Positions 1-7,702 of a DNA stretch of 64,000 bases are shown here, piece by piece (position 1 is the stretch's first letter; the number at the start of each line of letters is the position of its first letter). The notes below the pieces were generated by a model. It searched no databases. It was not told the origin of the DNA and worked only from the letters and a program-made list of their open reading frames with translations. The stretch comes from Pararhizobium sp. YC-54 (GTDB lineage Bacteria > Pseudomonadota > Alphaproteobacteria > Rhizobiales > Rhizobiaceae), in contig NZ_JAOYTH010000002.1 in assembly GCF_025847205.1 (NCBI RefSeq), forward strand, positions 372,001 to 436,000. The letters run 5' to 3'. Both the position numbers and the translations under genes were made by a program.

Positions 1-21
1 AGCAATCGTAGAGGAAATCTG

Positions 22-345
22 ATGCGGGCTGGGAAGATGGACAGGACCATTCGCATCGACGCCTTCGACGCGGGTGCGGTGAATGATTTCGGTACGCCAA
101 CGCCGGGTTTCACGCCGCTTGCGACCCTACGCGCGCAGATCATCCAGGCGTCCACTCAGGAGCTCCTGGAGGCACAGGGCGTGACGGATGACACGGTGAT
201 CATCTTCCGCACCCGCTGGATCGATGGTGTCACCAACGCCGGTCGCATCCACTACGACGGTGGTTATTTCAATATCCGGGGAACGAAAGAGATCGGCCGC
301 CGGAAGGGCATGGACCTGCGCTGCGTCAAGGCGATGACCGAATGA
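22..345 (+). CDS. Phage head-tail adaptor (head closure) protein
   Basis: A 107-residue protein resembling the SPP1 gp16 / HK97 gp10 type head-tail joining family (Pfam Phage_H_T_join), which seals the capsid vertex and receives the tail. The visible pattern is a short N-terminal arm with MDRTIRI, a central beta-rich part with FRTRWIDGV, and a C-terminal RGTKEIGRRKGMDLRC segment, as in these small beta-barrel proteins. The ATG follows GAGGA by about six bases. Its stop overlaps the start of the terminase small subunit by four bases, so the two are translationally coupled. Family placement is by pattern recognition without a profile search. An adaptor ahead of terminase is an unusual order. 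Confidence 0.75.
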   Translation: MRAGKMDRTIRIDAFDAGAVNDFGTPTPGFTPLATLRAQIIQASTQELLEAQGVTDDTVIIFRTRWIDGVTNAGRIHYDGGYFNIRGTKEIGRRKGMDLRCVKAMTE

Positions 346-764
346 GCAGCAAGGGCACACGCGGCGCGAAGGCCACGCTGCAGGCGATCGACGGGGGGTT
401 GAGCGGTGTGCCAAAGGCACCGGCGCACTTCAAGCCGGACATGGTCGCAGAGCGGAACGTCATTGCCGCAGAGTTGGTGGAGCGCCGGATTCTGACGGCA
501 TCGATGGTTGGGCTCGTCGAGACCTACGTCTCCGCTTTGTGGATGGTGAGAGAGGCGCAGAAGGAAATCGCCGCGATTGGTCTCCTCGTGAAAACAGCCC
601 ATGGAATGCCGAAACCCAATCCAGCGTGCGGGACATTGAAGTCAGCCTTCGAGGCCGTTGCCCGCCTAGGTGCGGAGCTTGGACTTACACCGGCGGCGCG
701 AGCGAAACAGGGTTTCCAGCCCAAGGGAGGCGATGATGACGACGACTCCGATCTGGGTCTATGA
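342..764 (+). CDS. Phage terminase small subunit (P27-like)
   Basis: A 140-residue protein with the layout of P27-family terminase small subunits, which recognise phage DNA and hand it to the large subunit for packaging. It has a basic N-terminus (SSKGTRGAK), a helical middle (PDMVAERNVIAAELVERRILT, VGLVETYVSALWMVREAQKEI), the conserved-looking segment around KPNPACGTLKSAFEAVARLGAELGLTPAAR, and an acidic DDDDDSD tail. The LGLTPAAR motif near the C-terminus is typical of the family. It overlaps the adaptor upstream and the large subunit start downstream, as expected for a packaging operon. Confidence 0.8.
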   Translation: MSSKGTRGAKATLQAIDGGLSGVPKAPAHFKPDMVAERNVIAAELVERRILTASMVGLVETYVSALWMVREAQKEIAAIGLLVKTAHGMPKPNPACGTLKSAFEAVARLGAELGLTPAARAKQGFQPKGGDDDDDSDLGL

Positions 765-2352
765 CGATTCACCAATCGCCGACCCGATGGGATACGGCGA
801 ACGCGCCGTGAAATTCCTCCGGGCGCTGCGGCATCCGAAGAACCCCGCTCCGGGCAATCCGTTCCAGCTGGACCGTTGGCAGGAGCGGATTATCCGTCGC
901 ATCTACGGTCCACGTCATCCAGACGGCACCCGCATCGTCAAGACGGTGGTGCTGCTACTGCCCCGCGGCAACCGCAAGACCGCACTGTCGGCGGCGCTGG
1001 CATTGCTTCACACCGTTGGCCCGGAACGTGTTCCCGGTGGTGAGGTGCTGTCTGCAGCATCCGATCGCAAGCAGGCGCGTCTTGGCTTCACGGAGGCCGT
1101 TGGACTCGTGCGGGCGCATCCGAAGATCAATGCCGTCACCTCGATTCAAGACTATAAGAATCGGCTGGTCTCGACGAAATACGGCAGCTTCTATGAGGCC
1201 ATGTCCTGCGACGCCGGCACGCAGCACGGCCGCACGCCTTGCTTTGCCTTGGCGGACGAACTGCACGCGTGGAAGAAACGCGACCTTTGGGACGTGGTTA
1301 AGTCTGGCCTCGTCAAGGTGCCCGGCAGCTTGTTGGTTGTTGCCACCACCGCCGGGCGTGGCCAAGACAATCTTGCCCACGACATCATCGCCGATGCCCG
1401 TCGTGTTGCGCGTGGCGATATCGTCGACGAGAGCTTCCTGCCGATCCTGTTCGAAACGTCGCCCGATGCCAATTGGCGGGATGAGAATGTGTGGCGACTG
1501 GCAAATCCGGGGCTATCCTGCAATCCAGCGTATCCCGATCTCGAAGGGCTTCGCCAGCTTGCCCGAGAAGCGGAGCGGCGGCCGAATGATCGCGAGGCCT
1601 TCCGGCAACTAAACCTCAACACCTGGCTGGACTCGGCAGAGAATCCTTTCGTCTCGATGGAAGCTTATGACCAAGGCGCTCACCCAATCGATCTCGATAA
1701 ACTGGAAGCGGACCAGACGCCGTGCTGGTTGGGCGTCGACTTGAGCTCCAGTGTCGACCTATCTGTGATCGTGGCGGCATGGCCGGACGGCAACAATGGT
1801 TTTCTCGTCCACCCGTGGTTCTTCATTCCGAAGGCGAATGTCCTGGAACGTCAGGATATCTCGGGTGCGCCCTATTTGCGGTGGGTCGAAGAGAAGCTCG
1901 TCACAGCGACAGAGGGCAACACCATTGACACCCGCACGGTTGAGGCTGTCATTCGCGAAATTTGCGCGACTTTCAACGTCCAGCAGATCGCATTCGACCC
2001 CGCGCTTGCTCGTCCGACGATGAGCAACCTCGTGGAAGACGGCTTACCGGCAATCGAGATGCCGCAGCGCGCGCTGTTTATGATGCCAGCGCTTGCCGAA
2101 TTGGAGAGAGCCGTCATTGCCGGCAGGCTTATCCATGGCGGTCACCCTGTCTTGCGTTGGACTTTTGCCAATGCCGAGGCGCAAACAAACAGCCACGGGC
2201 ACATTGTTCGTCTCCTCAAGTCGAAACGTTGGCTGTCGATCGACGGCGCCGTTGCCTGCGCGATGGCCGTGCAATGCGCCGCGGCCGGCGATACGGGGCA
2301 ATCCATCTACGACAGTCTCGGCGATGATTTTGAAAATTGGGCTATGGCCTGA
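733..2352 (+). CDS. Phage terminase large subunit (ATPase and nuclease)
   Basis: A DNA-packaging motor protein of 539 residues. The ATPase half shows a Walker A-like PRGNRKT (about 77-83) and a Walker B-like CFALADE (about 170-176). The nuclease half begins at WLGVDLSSSVDLSVIV (Asp336) and continues with FDPALA, fitting an RNase H-fold nuclease. It most resembles the HK97/YmfN-type family (Pfam Terminase_1). The open frame extends back to 670, but GGGAGG at 725-730 favours the ATGATG at 733/736. It overlaps the small subunit and is followed 11 bases later by a tape-measure gene. No portal, protease or capsid gene lies between them, which is not the normal siphophage order. Confidence 0.9.
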   Translation: MMTTTPIWVYDDSPIADPMGYGERAVKFLRALRHPKNPAPGNPFQLDRWQERIIRRIYGPRHPDGTRIVKTVVLLLPRGNRKTALSAALALLHTVGPERVPGGEVLSAASDRKQARLGFTEAVGLVRAHPKINAVTSIQDYKNRLVSTKYGSFYEAMSCDAGTQHGRTPCFALADELHAWKKRDLWDVVKSGLVKVPGSLLVVATTAGRGQDNLAHDIIADARRVARGDIVDESFLPILFETSPDANWRDENVWRLANPGLSCNPAYPDLEGLRQLAREAERRPNDREAFRQLNLNTWLDSAENPFVSMEAYDQGAHPIDLDKLEADQTPCWLGVDLSSSVDLSVIVAAWPDGNNGFLVHPWFFIPKANVLERQDISGAPYLRWVEEKLVTATEGNTIDTRTVEAVIREICATFNVQQIAFDPALARPTMSNLVEDGLPAIEMPQRALFMMPALAELERAVIAGRLIHGGHPVLRWTFANAEAQTNSHGHIVRLLKSKRWLSIDGAVACAMAVQCAAAGDTGQSIYDSLGDDFENWAMA

Positions 2353-2363
2353 GAGGATTTTAC

Positions 2364-4484
2364 ATGTCCACGGAAGAAGAAAGACTCGTCGTCAGCCTCG
2401 AAGCTCGTATTCGGGATTTCGAGAAGAATTTCCAAAAGGCAGAACGGACGGGAGCGCGCACATATCAGGCACTTGCGTCGGGTTCTTCACGCGCGACGAA
2501 GGCGATGGAACGCGATGCGCTCCGGTCGTCCACCCGTGTCAGCCAAGCCTTCAACAGCGTCACTGGCCGCATCGGTGATTTCGGCAAGGCGTTCGCGGCG
2601 GGGCTCGTCACCACGGCAGGACTGAAAGCTGCGCAGGAGTTGGTGGATACGGCAACCCGAATCGAGAACGCCCTCAAAGTCGCCGGACTGTCCGGCAAGG
2701 ATCTGACGGCCGTCTATGATTCCTTGTATGAATCCGCCCAGAAAAACGCGGCGCCGATTGAATCTCTTGCGACGTTGTATTCCCGCTTGTCGTTGACGCA
2801 GAAGGAGCTTGGCGTCAGCCAGGCCGAACTGCTCGATTTCACGGACCAGATTTCTTTGGCGCTGCGCGTCGGCGGTACGTCGGCGACCGAAGCCAGCGGT
2901 TCGCTCTTGCAGTTGTCTCAGGCGCTGGGCGGCGGTGTCGTCAGGGCCGAAGAATTCAACAGCATCCTCGAAGGCACGCCCACAATCGCGCAGGCGGCCG
3001 CTGCGGGCCTGGAGGAAGCCGGCGGTTCCGTTGCGCGCCTCCGGTCACTGGTGGTGGACGGCAAGGTCAGCAGCGAGGCGTTCTTTAGGGCTTTCGAGGC
3101 TGGTGCCTCCACACTCGAGGCGAAGGTCGCTTCGTCGGAAATGACGGTCAGTCAGCAGTTCGTTCGCCTGCAGAACGTTTTGATCGACACAGCCGGGAAA
3201 ATGGACGACGCGACGAGCGCCAGTAAAATTATGGGCGGTGCCTTGCAGGATCTCGCCGGTTTTGTGCAGGGCTTTGGTGCAGTCGTCGCCGACATGTCGA
3301 AATCGGATCTCGGCGCCTTCGTCAGCTGGATGGCCGGCGGCATTGAGAAGATCAACGAATTCAAAAACGCCCTTGGCGGTATTCCGGGCATCCTCGCTGC
3401 GGTTTCCAAGGCAAATCAGGACGTATTCAACGGCCGCCCGATTGGCGACGGCATGAAGGCGGACGGGATTCAAAACCGGATCGATCAGGCTTTCGAGGGC
3501 ACAGGCGCCGCACCCAAGACTGGCAGACTGCCCGCAGTCGAACCGGTGAAGCGGATCAGCCTTGAAAACTACGCCGTGCCATCGACTGGAAAGAAAGGCA
3601 GTTCGGCAGGAGGCGCTGCAGAGCGCGCGGACGAACTTCAGCGTGAGATTGCCGCCATCAAGGAACGCACCGCGGCGCTTCAGGGTGAGACGGCCGCGCA
3701 GGCCGGCGTGAATCCACTGGTTGATGACTACGGTTTTGCGATCGAGAAGGCGCGCGCCAAGCAAGACCTCCTAACGGCCGCACAGCAGGCGGGCATCGCC
3801 ATCACTCCAGAGATGGCCGCCAACATCGACATCCTTGCGGAAGGCTATGCCAACGCGAGCGTGGCGGCCGAACAACTGGCGCAACGGCAGAATAACGTTC
3901 GCGACGCCGCCGAGGAATGGGCCGGCGTTTCCAAGGACATCGCCAGCGGCTTCATCTCCGACATGCGGAACCAGGAAAGCGCTATCGATGCCGTTGTGAA
4001 CGGCCTGGGCAAGCTCGCCGACAAGCTGCTCGACGATGTGTTGAATGCGATTTTTCAGGTCAATTCGGCAGCATCCGGCGGCGGAGGCGGGGGATTGTTC
4101 GGTCTTCTCGGTGGCATCTTCGGTGGTGGTGGCGGAGCTGACCCTTGGGCCGGCATGCGCACCGTTGGCGCCAGCCTTCCACTGTTCGCGAAGGGTGGCA
4201 TTTCCGACAGGCCGGCAATTTTCGGCGAGGCCGGTACGGAAGCCGCGGTTCCTCTCCCGGACGGCCGCAGGATCCCCGTGGACCTTCGCGGAGCTGGTGG
4301 CGGTCAACGGAACGTCAACGTCGCTGTCGAAGTCAGCGTGGCCGACGACGGCGCTTTGCGGGCTTACACAAAGAGCGTCGCTCAGGAGGAGGCCAGATCG
4401 GCGACCACTACCGGAATCCGTGACTACAACAAGACGATGCCCGATCGGGTCAAGCAGATCAATCAGACGCCAAGGAAACGATAA
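2364..4484 (+). CDS. Phage tail tape-measure protein
   Basis: A 706-residue tape-measure protein, which sets tail length and threads the tail tube. The N-terminal part is long and helical (RIRDFEKNFQKAERTG). A TP901-1-like domain follows at roughly residues 60-270 (YSRLSLTQKELGVSQAELL, VVRAEEFNSILEGTPTIAQA). A glycine-rich linker lies near 571-592. The C-terminal FGEAGTEAAVPLPDGR motif recurs as GEAGSEAILPL in the GTA tape measure at 60828. The start is the ATG after GAGAGGA (2351-2357). An in-frame upstream ATG at 2337 lies inside the terminase gene and is unlikely. Seven hundred residues is modest, predicting a fairly short tail. Confidence 0.9.
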   Translation: MSTEEERLVVSLEARIRDFEKNFQKAERTGARTYQALASGSSRATKAMERDALRSSTRVSQAFNSVTGRIGDFGKAFAAGLVTTAGLKAAQELVDTATRIENALKVAGLSGKDLTAVYDSLYESAQKNAAPIESLATLYSRLSLTQKELGVSQAELLDFTDQISLALRVGGTSATEASGSLLQLSQALGGGVVRAEEFNSILEGTPTIAQAAAAGLEEAGGSVARLRSLVVDGKVSSEAFFRAFEAGASTLEAKVASSEMTVSQQFVRLQNVLIDTAGKMDDATSASKIMGGALQDLAGFVQGFGAVVADMSKSDLGAFVSWMAGGIEKINEFKNALGGIPGILAAVSKANQDVFNGRPIGDGMKADGIQNRIDQAFEGTGAAPKTGRLPAVEPVKRISLENYAVPSTGKKGSSAGGAAERADELQREIAAIKERTAALQGETAAQAGVNPLVDDYGFAIEKARAKQDLLTAAQQAGIAITPEMAANIDILAEGYANASVAAEQLAQRQNNVRDAAEEWAGVSKDIASGFISDMRNQESAIDAVVNGLGKLADKLLDDVLNAIFQVNSAASGGGGGGLFGLLGGIFGGGGGADPWAGMRTVGASLPLFAKGGISDRPAIFGEAGTEAAVPLPDGRRIPVDLRGAGGGQRNVNVAVEVSVADDGALRAYTKSVAQEEARSATTTGIRDYNKTMPDRVKQINQTPRKR

Positions 4485-4844
4485 ATGCGGATCCAGCGTC
4501 TCCTGGTCGATGCGCTACGCACCAGTCTCCAGACCGGCAAGGCACCGCAGCTGCCTGCCGGCGGCGATCTGCCGTGGCGTTGGTTCCTTGATCTCAATCG
4601 GACCCGCACCTGGCACGCGGCCGGGCCGCACGCTCTCAGTTACAACGAGATCGAGGCCTACTGCCGGGTTCGGCGTTGGCCGCTTCAGCAGCATCATATC
4701 GACGTTCTTCTCGCCATGGATGACGCTTACCTCGAGCACGTCAGGAGCTCTCAGGCATCTGCGCAAGGCGGCGGCAAGGCGGTGCCGAAGGCTTTCCTCA
4801 GTAAGGCCGCTCCAGCCGCGCTGGACGCGGTGTTTGGATGGTGA
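4485..4844 (+). CDS. Small phage tail-region protein, possible assembly chaperone
   Basis: A 119-residue protein whose ATG directly abuts the tape-measure stop, with AAGGAAA just upstream, so it belongs to the same transcript. The segment around LSYNEIEAYCRVRRWPLQQHHIDVLLAMDDAYLEH reads like proteins that decide which residues are processed in tail assembly (compare DFWSMTPREMQAALGG in the GTA chaperone at 61462). The similarity is of style only. Position after, rather than before, the tape measure is not the usual place for a tail chaperone. The functional label is therefore weak. That it is a translated gene is well supported by spacing and codon use. Confidence 0.55.
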   Translation: MRIQRLLVDALRTSLQTGKAPQLPAGGDLPWRWFLDLNRTRTWHAAGPHALSYNEIEAYCRVRRWPLQQHHIDVLLAMDDAYLEHVRSSQASAQGGGKAVPKAFLSKAAPAALDAVFGW

Positions 4845-4847
4845 TCG

Positions 4848-5708
4848 ATGGTCTACCTCGATCAGTACAGTCGGAAGTTTCAGCAAAAGCCAATCCTGAC
4901 CGGCAAAGGGCGTGAGACCGCCATCGGCAAGGTGATGGATGCACTTGCTGATTGGAGGATTTCGCCTTTTGAAGCGGAGGGAGAGGTCAGAGCCGGCCTT
5001 CGGCGATCTTTCTGCCTGGCAGGCTCCAGGTGGCCCACAGCCGATCAAGAGGCGGCGTCTCTTATCTCAGAGGTATTCCGACGGAAGGGCGTGGTGCGCC
5101 CTTCCTGGAATGACGGCCAAAGGCGATATGCTTCTCAGGGGTTTTGCTACTTCTGCAACGCCTATCTTGAAGGCAGTTCAGGCTTCACTCGAAAATTCTG
5201 CAGTACCCGCTGCGCGAAGATGTTGGTGCTGAGTCGAGCCCTGTATCCCGACCGCTTTTGCGATCAGGTTTTCGTCTCGGCCTACAATTTCGTCTACAAG
5301 GCGACGGCAATGGCGAACGCAACCACAATGAATTGCGAGCAGTGTGGCGCCGGGTTTCGATCACTATATGCGGAGCGCTTCTGCTCAAAGGCTTGCGTAG
5401 GTGCATCCCAGCGGACACGGAAGCAGCTTCCGTGCAAGATCTGCGGAACCCTCTTCCTTCCACATGCATCTCGAGCCAAGTTTTGCAGCCACTCCTGCTA
5501 CCAGGAATCCCGTAAGAGGCCGAGCTACGTCCTCCAATGTGGATGGTGCCAGACGTCGTTCTTGGCGAACCTGAAAAAAACCGGGTTCTGCAGCAAGTCG
5601 TGCAGGGCGAAGATGAGCTATCAGTGCAAGAAGGCGAAGGCCGTCATCCTGCCATTCCCGACGATCTCGCCGGCGGAGTTCGATCGGGAGTTCCAGATCG
5701 CGGCTTAG
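4848..5708 (+). CDS. Protein with four tandem zinc ribbons, unknown function
   Basis: A 286-residue protein with no function I can assign. After a roughly 95-residue helical N-terminal region come four copies of the same metal-binding unit, C-x2-C-x12to14-C-x3-C with a recurrent FCS-x2-C ending. The cysteines are 100/103/118/122, 163/166/179/183, 196/199/213/217 and 231/234/248/252. The second to fourth copies are nearly contiguous; a spacer of about 40 residues separates the first. All sixteen cysteines are present, so the ribbons are probably functional. It starts three bases after the preceding stop and closes the plus-strand phage operon. A nucleic-acid-binding or regulatory role is inference. 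A strictly structural virion role is possible too. Confidence 0.7.
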   Translation: MVYLDQYSRKFQQKPILTGKGRETAIGKVMDALADWRISPFEAEGEVRAGLRRSFCLAGSRWPTADQEAASLISEVFRRKGVVRPSWNDGQRRYASQGFCYFCNAYLEGSSGFTRKFCSTRCAKMLVLSRALYPDRFCDQVFVSAYNFVYKATAMANATTMNCEQCGAGFRSLYAERFCSKACVGASQRTRKQLPCKICGTLFLPHASRAKFCSHSCYQESRKRPSYVLQCGWCQTSFLANLKKTGFCSKSCRAKMSYQCKKAKAVILPFPTISPAEFDREFQIAA

Positions 5709-5725
5709 TCACGCATGCGATCGTT

Positions 5726-6049
5726 TTAGGAAGGTAAAACGGGCGGTATGCGGCTGGTTTTCGACAGAGCTTTGGCAAATGCCTTTATTGCCCTGTCGCG
5801 GTTGGCGGCGAACATCAGCTGAGCGATTGCCGCAAACTCTGTCGATGGTATTTCCATGGCCAGGAAGGTGCTGCCCTGACCACCCGCCGACAGCGTGGTC
5901 GATATTCTGAGCGCCCCTGTGTTAGGTCCGGTGTCGTCAATTACTGAGGTCTCCACAGCTTCAGCCGTAATAACCTTCGGCCGTCCCGCCGCGGGGCCAC
6001 GAAATAGAAACGCGTCTTTAAGTTCGATTACTTCCCAAGGATAACTCAC
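5726..6049 (-). CDS. Hypothetical protein, GTG start
   Basis: A 107-residue protein I do not recognise. The start is GTG, supported by AAAGGA about seven bases upstream on the minus strand. It has the composition of a soluble protein with a beta-rich middle (GALRISTTLSAGGQGSTFLAMEI) and a helical, basic C-terminal half (FAAIAQLMFAANRDRAIKAF). It is convergent with the zinc-ribbon gene and follows the membrane protein gene at 6741-6079 with about 29 bases between them, suggesting a short operon. No family name can be supported. Confidence 0.55.
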   Translation of the reverse strand: MSYPWEVIELKDAFLFRGPAAGRPKVITAEAVETSVIDDTGPNTGALRISTTLSAGGQGSTFLAMEIPSTEFAAIAQLMFAANRDRAIKAFAKALSKTSRIPPVLPS

Positions 6050-6078
6050 CTAGAGTCCTTTCCAGACGTCCTGTAGCT

Positions 6079-6741
6079 TTAGAGGCTTCGTTTGAAGGCG
6101 CCTTTCATGGTGTCCACGTATATTACGAAGTTTCGCCCCGGTTCCGTTATGACAATATCGCCACCAATCTGCTCGATAAGCCCTTGGTTTATCAAAAACG
6201 TCGCCCATGTTGAAAAATCCCAAGATGCGAGCTCTTCATGAGCCTTGCGCGGGCCTTCCTCGTACCATGTTTCTGCATCGAACCGCGATATGCTCCCCTC
6301 AGCCAATCTCCGTAGAAAGTCGATCTGTGAACCGAATATGAGACCAAATACAAACTCGAAGGCTGCTGCTACACGCGCTTCAGCGAGCTTTGCCACCAGC
6401 ACCAAGATTTTCTTATCCTCCGGTACGGAGGCCAGGTCTTTGTGCAGACTCTCAGCGATTGTGTTGATGTATGGAAGCTTCACAGAAACCGTTTCAAACC
6501 GGGGTTCCTGGTCGAGATGAAGGTCGGGAGCGGCGGCGCGTGGCGCGTTCAGTTGCTGCGATTCAAAATCGATAGATTCTCGCGTCAAACGGCTGATCTG
6601 CAGAATTTTCATTCTGACCGCCTTGCGGAACATCCAAGCAATGAGCAGTAAGGCGAGCGGCCAGGCGTTGAATGTCACCTTCGCCCATTCCAGCCACGGA
6701 ATCGAATTTAGATAATTCCAGGCCGAACTGACTGCACCCAT
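6079..6741 (-). CDS. Hypothetical membrane-anchored protein
   Basis: A 220-residue protein with one clear N-terminal membrane segment (WPLALLLIAWMF, about residues 27-38), followed by a basic stretch (RKAVRMK) that predicts a cytoplasmic C-terminal domain. The rest is mixed alpha/beta and ends with a region that reads like a small winged-helix or effector domain (FSTWATFLINQGLIEQIGGDIVITEPGRNFVIYV). The start is well supported by AAGGAGGAG seven bases upstream. The same design, a membrane anchor plus a soluble domain, occurs in phage superinfection-exclusion and defence accessory proteins. Nothing in the sequence proves such a role. Confidence 0.6.
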   Translation of the reverse strand: MGAVSSAWNYLNSIPWLEWAKVTFNAWPLALLLIAWMFRKAVRMKILQISRLTRESIDFESQQLNAPRAAAPDLHLDQEPRFETVSVKLPYINTIAESLHKDLASVPEDKKILVLVAKLAEARVAAAFEFVFGLIFGSQIDFLRRLAEGSISRFDAETWYEEGPRKAHEELASWDFSTWATFLINQGLIEQIGGDIVITEPGRNFVIYVDTMKGAFKRSL

Positions 6742-6845
6742 GAAACGCTCCTCCTTCGAAGGATAAGCTCATAGGCAGTAGGTTCCCGCAACGGCACGCC
6801 TTCCTTATTCACCGCTATTTCAGTGACGCGCGGCGCAGTGTGAAC

Positions 6846-6870
6846 AGGTTTCCTCAATTTGAGGAAACCT
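6846..6870. repeat. 25-base near-perfect palindrome
   Basis: Two 12-base arms (6846-6857 and 6859-6870) are exact reverse complements around a single T at 6858. The core is CCTCAATTTGAGG, a motif that recurs in altered form at 7138, 7242, 7493 and 7708. It lies 3' of the DUF3102 relic in the direction of minus-strand transcription and looks like the last member of the large palindrome array. No T-run follows, so an intrinsic terminator is not supported. Confidence 0.85.
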
Positions 6871-6929
6871 CCAGCCCGGCGCGAGCCGTCGAACAAAAGA
6901 CCGAAGGGTGTAAACAGTGGTGATACCCT

Positions 6930-7133
6930 TTAACCTGCCCCACAGTCAGGTACCGGCGGTGTTTTCGGTGCGGCCAGTTCGTAGAGGGCGGACACGTCCA
7001 AATTCGTAAAGTTTACGAATTTATCACCGTAGGCTCTGGCCACATTCATAAACTTGACTGCCGCGCTTTGACTCATGCCGAACTCTGCTTCGATCCAAGG
7101 CATGAAATTTCCGTGGCCGATGCGCTCTTTCAC
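6930..7133 (-). pseudogene. DUF3102 relic, truncated at both ends
   Basis: A 67-residue open frame that matches only the core of DUF3102 proteins as I recall them: KERIGHGNFMPWIEAEFGMS, a helix-turn-helix-like middle (SQSAAVKFMNVARAYG), then SALYELAAPKTP. Full-length members carry more sequence before the VKER block and continue with a helical region after AAPKTP. Here the frame starts at a GTG beside a palindrome and ends abruptly at PVPDCGAG. It is therefore probably a remnant, although a short functional DNA-binding protein cannot be excluded. Residues 38-45 (KFVNFTNL) are encoded by a perfect palindrome. It lies immediately 3' of the palindrome array. Confidence 0.6.
7000..7022. repeat. 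23-base palindrome inside the DUF3102 frame
   Basis: Arms of 11 bases (7000-7010 and 7012-7022, AAATTCGTAAA and its exact complement) flank a single G at 7011. The element lies within the coding frame of the DUF3102 relic and encodes KFVNFTNL. It has the same architecture as the palindromes of the neighbouring array, namely long perfect arms with an almost absent loop, but shares no arm sequence with them. Confidence 0.85.
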
Positions 7134-7403
7134 ACTTCCTCAGTTTGAGGGGGTATGCCCAAAACTGGACACACCTGGCCCCGGTGTCAAAAACCGCACC
7201 GTGCGGAATTTGCGGAGGTATTCCCCCAATGGGGGTTCATCCTCAATTTGAGAACGGATCGATCATCCACCATCGGTGGAGGTTCACACTCTCCCCATTG
7301 GGGGAAGACTCCCGGCAATGGCGGAAGTCTACCACTCTGGCCAGTTTGCCAGCCCGCCAAATGTAGCACAGGTTTACATTTGTCAGCCCTCAGTTTCGAT
7401 GCG

Positions 7404-7435
7404 TGGAGATGCATCCAGATCTGGATAGATCTCCA
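7404..7435. repeat. 32-base palindrome in the array
   Basis: The arms 7404-7419 and 7420-7435 are complementary except for two adjacent opposed pairs (7411/7428 and 7412/7427). The centre ATCCAGATCTGGAT (7413-7426) is a perfect 14-base palindrome with no loop. Paired mismatches in the middle of otherwise exact arms also occur in the element nested at 7553-7580. Confidence 0.85.
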
Positions 7436-7442
7436 ACCAGGT

Positions 7443-7471
7443 GCGAAATTTCCAGTTGGTGGAACTTTCGC
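7443..7471. repeat. 29-base hairpin in the array
   Basis: Arms GCGAAATTTCCA (7443-7454) and TGGAACTTTCGC (7460-7471) pair at 11 of 12 positions around the five-base loop GTTGG. The one unpaired position is T7449 opposite C7465. It abuts the AGC...GCT palindrome at 7473-7492, leaving almost no unstructured sequence between units. Confidence 0.8.
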
Positions 7472-7535
7472 CAGCCCCCAAATTTGGGTGCTCCTCAATC
7501 TGAGGAAGACGACGAAATCCGTCGTTCTCAAAAGT

Positions 7536-7599
7536 ACGAAATCCGTCCGTTAGAGATGCCCTGAGATTTCAGGATATCTCGACTGATGACGGATTTCGT
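7536..7599. repeat. Nested double hairpin in the array
   Basis: Outer arms ACGAAATCCGTC (7536-7547) and GACGGATTTCGT (7588-7599) are perfect complements. Inside them sits a second hairpin, GAGATGCCCTGA (7553-7564) and TCAGGATATCTC (7569-7580), with loop GATT and two internal non-canonical pairs, one of which would be a G-U wobble in RNA. The outer arm sequence repeats part of the neighbouring hairpin at 7509-7525, which contains ACGAAATCCGTC. Confidence 0.85.
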
Positions 7600-7702
7600 G
7601 GGCGGTGGCTTTTCCTGCATTTCAGGAAATGCGCTCAAATCTGAGCCGATCAACCGGAACGAATTTTGTACCGCTTTCACACCGTCCGGATTTTGGATGG
7701 GG

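Noticed and set aside
6904..6930. Terminator after the DUF3102 relic (AAGGGT...ACCCTT)
   Set aside because: Only six base pairs with a 15-base loop and a weak T-run; not convincing.
7155..7553. Overlapping ORFs on both strands within the palindrome array (7155-7553 plus, 7187-7531 minus)
   Set aside because: Both are open mainly because palindromic sequence reads similarly on both strands. They have odd composition, no ribosome-binding site and no family resemblance.
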